NCBI GenBank assembly: GCA_029448655.1
Contig: JACCLO010000013.1
Span: 1,116,001-1,180,000, forward strand
Direction of reading: 5' to 3'
Source of the DNA: Wolfiporia cocos
Lineage: Eukaryota > Basidiomycota > Agaricomycetes > Polyporales > Phaeolaceae
DNA length: 64,000 bases
Position numbers and translations under genes: made by a program. The notes under the pieces were generated by a model. That model saw nothing but the letters and a program-made list of their open reading frames with translations, did not search any database and was not told where the DNA came from. Shown here one piece after another: positions 55,849-64,000 of this stretch. The first letter of the stretch is position 1. Each line of letters starts with the position of its first letter.

Positions 55849-56177
55849 ATGTAGAGTTCACCTCAGCGTTGGCACCCCGGAAGTGGGACAATGTCTGAGG
55901 TGACCGTAAGGCGTACAACTCATATATCTAAGGTAGGGGATGCCAGGAATGGGCATTTCTTACATAATTTAAGGCACTACTGATACCAACCACCCTAATA
56001 ACATTGACCATGGGCAATATTTTCTCAATAGGAATGGACCTCCTCTTTCAATCCTATTGAGCAGAATCTTGAGATGTTGAGAATTGACCAAGCAACCTCC
56101 AAAAAGTGAGTTTCTTTGTTCTGATTTTTTCTGCACATTTTGAGGCTCCTGGCACATTCTTGATTCTGCAAGCACTG
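55849..56177. other. Stretch between the MITE and an LTR relic
   Basis: Contains the second copy of the 33-bp direct repeat (55862-55894). No gene. Confidence 0.4.
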
Positions 56178-56475
56178 TGACACAAGCAATGAACTCAAGC
56201 AAGAACCTGGGTTATATGACTCACACAAAGGCATATAACTGATCAGGGCTCAAGGCCAAGACAAGTCTGGGGTACTACCCAGCTCGAGGGCCAGTATATA
56301 TCACTTTATGTTTGTACATTGTTTGGCTACTGTATAGTTCTTAGTCAGTCATAATAGTCCATTATGGTATCATAACCCTATAATGGGTGTAGTACAAGGG
56401 ACATGAGGTGTCCAGGGTCATGAAAACCATATTTAGTAAGGGGTGTTTGGGTCTTTGACACAGACCAGGCTGTAG
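56178..56475 (-). repeat. Worn LTR relic of the dUTPase-Gypsy family
   Basis: Begins TGACACAAGCAA and keeps blocks of the element 1/2 LTRs: GTTTGTACATTGTTTGGCTA, CCCTATAATGGGTGTAG and GGGGTGTTTGGG. Strongly diverged, right end uncertain. It shows an older wave of the same family. Confidence 0.75.
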
Positions 56476-57769
56476 GACTCACCACCTACCCAATGTGGTG
56501 AGGAAGGTAAGATATGACCCAGTCAAGTGCAGCAAGGATTGAGATAAGCCCTACAGGCGCACACCAAGAGGCTTGGGACTACTGAAAGTAGTCCACTGGG
56601 AGTACCAAGGGTACTCCACGTTGGGCACTCTATGATCGCCGAGGAGAATAGATTTAGATTGGATGAGCGTCCAGCTCAGGCTTATATACATATAGGGATA
56701 GGTCATGTGCTACTGTATAGTACATACCTAAGAAGGAACGTGGGCTTGGTTGCCGAGGGCGACCAAGGTACATGCGCTACTCTACAAAGGCCGTGACTTG
56801 CCGGTAATGGCTGAGCCAGTCATAAAAGAGAGAGCGTGTGGTTCCACCATGAGGCGGACATGAATATGCGGGCGCACAGCTGTGCAACTCGGCCTCATTC
56901 ATGAAGTTGTTGAGGGCATGTAGTACTCAAGAGGACATCGAGGAGGCCAGCTGGTCGATAACCCTGTCAATGAGTCCCCCCAAATTCTCCCTCTGTTGGT
57001 ACATCTCTCCCTCCATTCAGACGAGGTCCTCTGTGATATTGATATACTGGTCGTAGATGTGGGTGAGGTCCTGTGTGATGTCGAAGAGGTTGGTCCAGCC
57101 ATTGGTTCTGCCAGCAAAGGGTCCCTTGGCCTTGTATCACAAGAGGGTATGTCTGATCTGCAGATGTTGGGGGGAGTGTGTTCCCTGCGGCATACCTCTT
57201 GGTCATCTGTGCTCATCACCTTGTTGAGTCATTTGTGGACCCCGGTAGTCAGCAACTGCTGGGGTGGTGCGGTTTCGGTGAGAGCGACTCATTGACATAC
57301 TATGACTGTGTGTGTGTCACGGGCAAAAAGGTGATATCACTCTTCACACTCAGAAGCACCGGCTTCTATCATATTTCACATAGATCAGCACCCACAAACA
57401 CACGCCGTGGTATACTTCCCACACCGACAGTATGGATGTGCTACTAATAACATACAGACTTTACACAGACTAGTAGGTAGTTCCTCTACGTAGTCTTAGC
57501 TTAGCCTCATCATGGCCATTACTGGCCTAATACTTACGCACAGACCATAACATACACATACACTACGATAATATATATAGGGGGTTGAGCGTTGGGTTCA
57601 GACTCCATTCTGAACTTGGCGTTCTTCCACCCACCTCACCCCAGTTAACTCTGAGGGCCCAGGGTGGTCTTGTCAGTGTGCTTCGAGGTCTGGGGTTGTT
57701 CTGACTTGCATCTGGTGGTAGTCTTTTAACATCTCTTTCAAGTGTTCTAAATTCACCTCATCTTCTCAT
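56476..57769 (-). other. Unassigned stretch with a possible gag-like fragment
   Basis: Near 56900-57100 the minus strand reads EMYQQRENLGGLIDRVIDQL before an in-frame stop, reminiscent of coiled N-terminal Gag parts of Gypsy elements. Near 57568-57580, ATATATATAGGGGG looks like an LTR TATA box. Both are weak. Nothing else was recognised. Confidence 0.35.
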
Positions 57770-58880
57770 TGTTACGGATCGAATATCCGTTCAGCTGGAA
57801 TAACTAAGTCGAGTTACTCAGTGTGTCAAATAGTGTTACGGTTATTTTGATTTTTCGAATATCGACAGAACTCACCATAGGGCAAATACGATACAGGGAC
57901 TTGTTGCGCAACCAACCCCCCTGGCTACTCGTGATTCTACTGGGTGCATCCCCAGTTGTACTAGTCTAAACGGCTCGTTTCATCTTTGGCAGATCCAACT
58001 CTGCTGTCGTTTCACATTCATCGTTTATTAGCTGATAGATGGCGTTCAACTGCCATCATTCCTATCCATCGTCTCGGATATATCACTACATACCTATCAA
58101 ACGTTTGACACTATAGCGTAGATAGTATCGGTGACATCTGGGAGAGGATTGACCCCTAAAACCTAACGAGGTATATAAACTCATGTATTTACTGTCGAGG
58201 CTCTTCAGCTCGACCTTGTTGTACAAACAAGAAGTCTTATACTCGTTCTCAAACGTAGGAAACTACGCTCAGTATTTCTCGCTTGAGCAACCGAACGACT
58301 AAGTCCTCGAAGTGCACACTGACTTCTCGGACTTAGGCGAGTCTTATATTCTATTTCGACTCGCACCTGAACAGATTATATCCTCTAACGCGTATTGGAT
58401 ATTATACAATCTCCTAGGAACTTCACCTAGGACTTGAAGGCATCTAACGAGTATTTGCCTTGCATACGGCAACAAGCCTACGTGCAGAAGAACGATCTAT
58501 ATTCGCGACTCGAATATACAAACGGGTATTCGACCCGTAACAAATAGCACACTATTTGTTGGACTCCGCAGAGTCGAGCGTCGATATACTAGCTGCAGGC
58601 TTTATTTGTTCAAGCCTTTGAGAACGAGTATAAGATCCTTGTAATTCAACAAGGTTGAGCTGAGGAACTCGACCAGTATTTACAGCAGGGTTTTTATACT
58701 ACGATTCTGTAATTGGGGTCATAGTGTCCTTGGTACTGCTACCACTAAGTCCATCAGGTTAGTACGCTACGATAACTAAGCTGAAACGTTGCGGTTGAGC
58801 GCAACAGTGGCTGAAACGCAGAAGCTCTGTGGTTATACACAGGATATCAGCTAGAACCTGATACACTACGAGATTATGGG
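57770..58880 (-). repeat. Chromovirus LTR (minus), interrupted by a solo LTR
   Basis: Left end TGTTACGGATCGAATATCCG matches the reversed end of the solo-LTR family (TGTTACGGGTCGAATACCCG at 63932). The part right of the insert shares TTTGAGAACGAGTATAAGA with the family. It lies on the 3' side of the chromodomain fragment to its right, as expected for a minus-strand element. Right border approximate. Confidence 0.7.
57834..58542 (+). mobile_element. Solo LTR, same family as 6213-6921, nested in an older LTR
   Basis: 709 bp, TGTTACGG...CCGTAACA, perfect 5-bp duplication AATAG at 57829-57833 and 58543-58547. Same length as the copy at 6213-6921 and alike along its whole length. Confidence 0.96.
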
Positions 58881-59420
58881 CATAGGGCTGTTGTACATGA
58901 AACAAGAATCGCTGGTTGAACAGGGAACCCTAGAAATAAACGCGCAATAATACAGTTGAACGCTAAGTCCTCTCCACCAGTGAGGCGTCAAAAATATACG
59001 AAATCGTACGGACTGTAACACCCATGAGTTGTCCACCATGGCATAGCCTTTCCATTTGATGAGGTATTGATGTTGTTTCCTATACCATCTGTCATTCAGG
59101 ATGGCTTTGACTTCGTATTCTTCTTGACCCTTGATTTGATCAGGGGGCAGCTTCATATGATTTGGACCATGCACCGTAGTTCTATGAATGCTTTAGCAGT
59201 GCTGCATGGAAGACCGGGTGAATTTTCCATGTTGCTGGTAGGTTCAATCAGTACGTCGTCTTCCCCATCTTTTCTAAGATTGTAAAAGGGCCTTCTCATT
59301 TTGGTACTAGTTTGCTCGACTGATAGGGAATAGTCAGGTTCTTGGCATCGAGCCATACCTTGTCGCCTTTCTCAAGCTTCAGCAGATCCCTGAGGAATCA
59401 TCCTGCCATTCTTTTCTGGG
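58880..59420 (-). pseudogene. Chromovirus integrase C-terminus with chromodomain, degraded
   Basis: On the minus strand, pieces in shifting frames read in family order: MKKIKEARKTTIAMHELAQK near 59455, LKLEKGDKVWLDAKN near 59370, TSNMENSPGLPCSTAKA (the worn WKIHPVFH region) near 59225, and a clear chromodomain EEYEVKAILNDRW...YLIKWKGYAMVDNSWV near 59020-59125. Frameshifts and stops break it. In chromoviruses the chromodomain directs insertion to particular chromatin; here it is a relic. Confidence 0.85.
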
Positions 59421-59968
59421 CTAGTTCATGCATGGCAATTGTGGTCTTTCTTGCTTCTTTGATTTTCTTCATACTGTTGGTTGTGCAATGAGTCCCTGTA
59501 TTGTATTCACCCAGTGGTGAGTTCTCGAAAAATAAAATGACTGTAACAAGCTGAGTGTCCAACTTCCTTTTCTGCATGTATAACTTGTTAAGTTGCTTCT
59601 GGTTGATGTTGTTGAGGGTGAAACAATGATTAACTCATTTGATCTCTTCTGGGTCTATTGGCTTCCTGGGGCAAAAGATGTCTTTGCCCTTTCAGGACTT
59701 TCTCATGGGTGCCCTGGCCTCCATAATGGCCTTAGAAGGGATGATAGTCCACTTCTTGTGGGCCCCATGGCATAGTTCTGGTAATAAATCCCAAAAGGGG
59801 GATGGGGTCTTCTTTTATCATTTCTTGATGTCATACTGTGCTGCAATATAAATGTGCCATAGACATTAGACCCATGTAAGAACACCAAGACATGACCAAG
59901 CACAATGCAGAATGCACCACAGAAAGCCAGCTGGTAGGCAGAATGTCCATCCACAGTAGTTCAGCCAC
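59421..59968 (-). other. Probable continuation of the chromovirus relic
   Basis: The linker to the MKKIKEARK segment extends to about 59470. Beyond that, minus-strand frames up to 59954 may be pol remnants, but I could not place them in a domain. Confidence 0.35.
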
Positions 59969-60577
59969 TGTCACAGATTTTACCACCCTTCTATGAAGTA
60001 TACACCTGTGAAGGCATTTTATAGTATATGCCCATTACTGAGCTCAAACCCATGGTCTTTAATATAGCGTAGGGACTTTTACTGTTACAGCATGGGGTCA
60101 CTGCCAGCTAGGGCACGTGACCTCATCTTATCACCTTACATCTGGTCTCTAGTAGATGAGATATGAAACACAGTAGATTAGATAGACTCTTATCTCACTG
60201 TACGAAACCTGTGCCATTAGGGCACTTGACGAACATCGCACCTTTTGGTGTGATACTTACAAATACACCGCATGCACAGACCGCTTACTTTAGGGTAGCA
60301 TGAACGTCTCTTCTGCACTGCATGTATATAACCTGGGCTCTGGCATCTCATACACCTTAGCTCCTTTATTCTCATTTATGGGGGCATGTACCCTCTTACT
60401 CTCTTACCCTCGCCCTGACTGCCTTAAGCAACCCTTGAAAATTACCTCTCTCTTACTTGCTAGTCTGAGGCACCCTCTGAGTCAACCTTCAAGACTCTAA
60501 GCCAAGCCTTCAGATCCTGAAAAGAGTTTTGAGGGATAGGGATAGGCATTTAGGGGTCACAAAGTGAGTTTGTGACA
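59969..60577 (+). repeat. Probable solo LTR of the TGTCACAGATT family
   Basis: Starts TGTCACAGATTTTACC and ends AGTTTGTGACA, with a TATA-like GTATATAACCTGGG near 60323. Flanks are GCCAC and GCTGC, not an exact duplication, so the right border is uncertain. Confidence 0.55.
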
Positions 60578-61842
60578 GCTGCAGCTTGGCTGATTGTGAT
60601 CAGCCTTGATCATACTCATGCAGTGAACCTTTGCTGGCTCATGCACAATCTGAAATGTCCTGCAGGCATTATCTGGCTGCTCATCCAGTCAAAACAGGCA
60701 CCATCTGCCACTTCCCTAGGCTCTCTATCCTAGCCAGGTCTGGCCCAACCCCAACTGCTTTCCTATAGCTTTTTCCATGTCTTTTCTCTCTAGCCTCTGT
60801 GCACCACCCCAGATCTACGGTTGATTGGTCTCATATTTACTTGTGTTTCAGGACAATCTTCACTGTCTCAGGGTTCGTCTCTGGCTTGTCTAGCTTGTAG
60901 GATGCACACTCGGATTTTTAGGGCACTTAAAATGTTGTAGAAAATTTCATGGCACCCTATATATTTAGGCGACGTGTAGATATGAGAAAATACATTGAAT
61001 TCTGTCCAGATGAATTCAGATGAAGAGCTGCGCTCGAGGCATTCGCTCAGGACTTAGGCAATCGGTCGCAGACATTTCAATTTGACTTCTATCATTTTTA
61101 TTCTATTCAACGTGCCACCACAACTCAAAAGTCGCTACAAGCTGTGTCAACCAGTGAATTGCTCACCCTAAAACCCCTCAAACACCTCGTATATCCCAGC
61201 ACATCCAGACCTGCCCGGAAAACCTGAGAGAAATTTCTTTCTGATGACAGTATGCATGGTTACCCCAGCATCAATGGGTGCTCTGCCCTCAACTGGGGGT
61301 AGTGTTGGTGTCTAGCTGCATCTCTCTCATACAGTCTAGGTGGAAGGATATGATCCACTAAGGACCTAATCAACAGGGGAATACATAGTTTGGAGTATTA
61401 CACTCTGCAGCTGTCGCTGCCTAGCCCAAGAGCCAGGTTTAGCCAGTGTTATAACCAATTGTCAGAGCCACTAAGGGATGACTAGCCACACCCAGAACTC
61501 CATTGTTCTGAAGGCTATTGACTGCAGTTCTAGGCAGGGATGCACATTCCCCATAACCTATGATAGGGCCACCCCTGTTCACCTGGGGATAAGCTAGAAG
61601 ATTCCCAGGTGCACAGGTCGATGACACAGGCACTGGGTCTCAATGTCAGGCTGCCCTTTTCAGGAATGGCCTTGCCCCTTAGGCCAAGGGTCTGGCCATA
61701 GTGCCTGAAGGCTATCCCCCTGAGCCCATATGGAAATCCTGCCTCTTTGCAGAGAGCAAGGGCATAGACAACAACAAGCCCCTGTGAAGGGAATTCCCCA
61801 GACCCAGTAAAGGGTGGGGAGCAGAAGTGAGTTCTATTCATA
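60578..61842. other. Unassigned AT-rich stretch, probably degraded retroelement
   Basis: No domain recognised on either strand. A minus-strand frame at 61530-61970 has no family signature and overlaps an LTR. Confidence 0.35.
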
Positions 61843-62463
61843 TGACACAAAACCCTGCTTACTGGTATAAGACTTGAGGTAAGGTCTTGAAGTAAGCAAG
61901 TAAGGTTGAGATATGAGCTTAGAAGAAAGCAAGTATGAATGTAATGAATAGAACTGAGGACTCTAGTCACTCAGCTGCCAGTATATACACATGAAGGTAT
62001 AGACCCCTGACACTGCAGTAGGTCCTAAGGCACTCTGTGCATTGGTAATTACAAGTGTAAGTAATGTGATACATAAACATAGGCAACGCCAGTAATGGTG
62101 AAGGCCAAGTACTGTGATTCTTTGTCCAAGAAGACTGAATAAATAACAGTATGTGTGCTGGATCAGTCAGCCCAAGTTGTGACTGAGGACATGGACTGAT
62201 GAGGTGTTATTGCTGACATGGTTGAATAAGACTGTGTCTAGATAATGATGTAGGCCATGGAAACATATAGAAGCATTGTGAAGGTTCTATGAGGTTTGGT
62301 GAAGTGGATAAGATAATGCAATCTTGTAGATAAGATGGCATTGTTCGGCAACTAATATAACTGCATGATAAGTCGAACTAAGCCATTAGATAGGTTCAGA
62401 AAGTCATAGATAATTGCTAGAAATAGCAGGAAAATAGTAGTAAATTGGAGAAAATCTGTGACA
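61843..62463 (-). repeat. LTR of the TGTCACAGATT family, minus orientation
   Basis: Read on the minus strand it starts TGTCACAGATTTTCTCC and ends GGGTTTTGTGTCA, parallel to 63093-63681 (shared TTAGGACCTACTG, GTCAGGGGTCTATAC, TCAGTTCTATTCATTACATT). No matching 5-bp duplication found. Confidence 0.75.
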
Positions 62464-62892
62464 CTTGTCATCACACATGTACTAGTCTGGTATCAGTGTT
62501 ATACCACCTCAGACCACCACCTCTTTCAGTGACTTAGTACATTGGCAAGTTTGTGTCAGTACCACTCCACCAAAAGGGCATCAATGACAGCTTGGCTGCT
62601 ATTGTGGGTCTAGCTACTTATGTTGTTCATCTTTCTATGCTATGTGTGCCTCCCTCAGTGCCTGTCCCATGCCATACAAATCTGTGACAAACTCATTCAT
62701 ACTTTGACTTGTTACCACTCTAAGTTGACTAGTTGCCCCATCCCTCAAGCTTATTATCAAGTAAGTTAGTTGCTTGTGATGCCAAGCACAGCTGAATCTG
62801 ACCTCACAACAGATGCACTGCAATGGATTACAATATATGCATATAGAGTATGTATGTGTCACAAATTCCACAACATGGCTAAGTATTCATTA
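62464..62892. other. Unassigned stretch
   Basis: No gene recognised. Confidence 0.3.
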
Positions 62893-62958
62893 TATGTGGG
62901 TTTGAACCAGCAACCTTGCACCCAATCTTGTGCTCTACCCACTAGGTTACATGGTATG
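62893..62958 (-). repeat. tRNA-like sequence, probable SINE head
   Basis: On the minus strand AACCTAGTGGGTAGAGCAC and GGTTCAAACCC sit about 25 bases apart, like A and B boxes. The flanks do not fold into a clean acceptor stem, so I treat it as a SINE head or tRNA pseudogene. Confidence 0.5.
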
Positions 62959-63092
62959 ACCCCATACTGTCGCATGACCCCCTCACAACTGTAGATAAGA
63001 TATACAATATGTAGATAGTAACTAAGTGATCGGCCCCACCCCATTACTTACATAACCAAGCACATGACGGCCTTCAACTGTACACAGACCTT

Positions 63093-63681
63093 TGTCACAG
63101 ATTTTCTCCAATTTACTACTATTTTTCCCATATTTCTAGCCATTTTATATGACTTTCTACACCTTATCTATGGCTTAGTTCGACTTATCATGTAGTTACA
63201 ATAACTGCAGAGTGATGCCATCTTATTGGACAAGATACAATATCTTATCTACTTTGCCAATCCCAATGGAATATACTAGAAGCTTCTATACATTTCCATA
63301 CATATGTCATTGTCACTTCCAGCCCCAATGGAGTCATATCCTTTTGAACATCAGCATATTTACATCAGCGGACCGGTCTCTGGTCACAACCAAGGCTGAC
63401 TGATGAACAGCACTCTAATTGCCATTTGCCTGGCCTTCTCAGTCATGTATTTGCACAGTATTTATTATCTTGTAGTATTACTCATTGACAGAGTCCCTTA
63501 GGACCTACTGGGGTGTCAGGGGTCTATACTTTCATGTATATATACTGGACCTGCTGAGCATTACACCTCAGTTCTATTCATTACATTCATATGGGTTAAC
63601 AACATATCTCGTATCTCTGCTCTTACCTCACTCTAAGCCAATTACCTCAAGCTTATATCGGTGAGTATGGGTTTTATGTCA
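63093..63681 (+). mobile_element. Solo LTR of the TGTCACAGATT family
   Basis: 589 bp, TGTCACAGATT...TTTTATGTCA, with a perfect 5-bp duplication ACCTT at 63088-63092 and 63682-63686. TATA-like CATGTATATATACTGG near 63533. Confidence 0.88.
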
Positions 63682-63931
63682 ACCTTGCCATTAGGGCAGG
63701 TCTAGATCAAGTAGTGTAGTTGTCCCTCATGTACATGTATATAATACAACAACTGAAGTCTTACAACCTCAGTTCTATCAATGTCAGCCTAGGGGTGTAT
63801 CCCTGGGCTGCTTGCCTTTACCTCTCTGTGTGAAACCATCTAAGTCACCCCTTCACCATCTATACTTATAAATTACTAGTCTGGATAGCTAAGAGAGAGA
63901 GCCTTCTCGACACCAGGTATCTAGGACTTGG
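63682..63931. other. Stretch before the right-edge LTR
   Basis: Contains LTR-like pieces (GTATATAATACAACAACTG near 63739). No gene. Confidence 0.3.
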
Positions 63932-64000
63932 TGTTACGGGTCGAATACCCGTTCGTATATTCGAGTTGCGAATATAGATCGTTCTTCTGCACGTAGGCAC
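63932..64000 (-). repeat. Start of a TGTTACGG-family LTR, cut by the window edge
   Basis: TGTTACGGGTCGAATACCCG and the following 49 bases are the reverse complement of the end of the solo LTRs at 6213-6921 and 57834-58542. It could be the 5' LTR of the chromovirus relic at 57770-59420, which has the same orientation, or an independent copy. Confidence 0.85.

Overview
This is a eukaryotic window. Spliced genes with short GT-AG introns, Ty3/Gypsy and Ty1/Copia LTR retrotransposons, tRNA-derived SINEs, hAT-type elements and basidiomycete protein families (BTB/POZ, Epl1-like, the Agaricomycete integrase-core family, a conserved F-box-like protein) point to an Agaricomycete fungus. A polypore is a guess only. 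Most of the window is transposon sequence and only four host genes look intact or nearly so.

Layout. 1-1199: a diverged gene-family fragment and intergenic DNA. 1200-10068 and 10807-19017: two full-length minus-strand Gypsy elements of one family, each with matching LTRs and a perfect 5-bp target-site duplication (AAGTG, GCGGC). Their polyprotein order is Gag, dUTPase, protease, RT, RNase H, integrase. Both are now disabled, and the first also carries a 709-bp solo LTR (TSD GATCT) at its gag/dUTPase junction. 19416-20689: a four-exon SAM-dependent methyltransferase. 21781-27457: a Copia element with an uninterrupted 1541-aa polyprotein, near-identical LTRs and TSD GGGTG.

27.5-33.4 kb is a repeat field: two head-to-head tRNA-derived SINEs, a second SINE family in which a solo LTR (TSD GGTAT) splits one copy, two 30-bp minisatellite arrays and several diverged direct repeats. 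34.1-42.2 kb is gene-like: a five-exon gene of unknown function, a broken 5'-truncated Epl1-like copy, a broken DDE integrase-core gene, and a BTB/POZ gene whose stop codon is supplied by a hAT-like insertion (TSD GCGGCGAG).

42.2-48.2 kb holds a second copy of the window-start fragment, a possible small secreted ORF and GC-rich non-coding DNA. 48244-54839 is a seven-exon, roughly 1602-aa, glutamine-rich F-box-like gene that ends in a conserved basidiomycete domain. From 54.8 kb to the end the window is a graveyard: a hAT MITE (TSD ATGTAGAG), chromovirus remains with a nested solo LTR (TSD AATAG), and solo LTRs of a TGTCACAGATT family (one with TSD ACCTT). All exon joins were inferred by eye from splice signals, reading phase and remembered family similarity; no alignment or database search was run.
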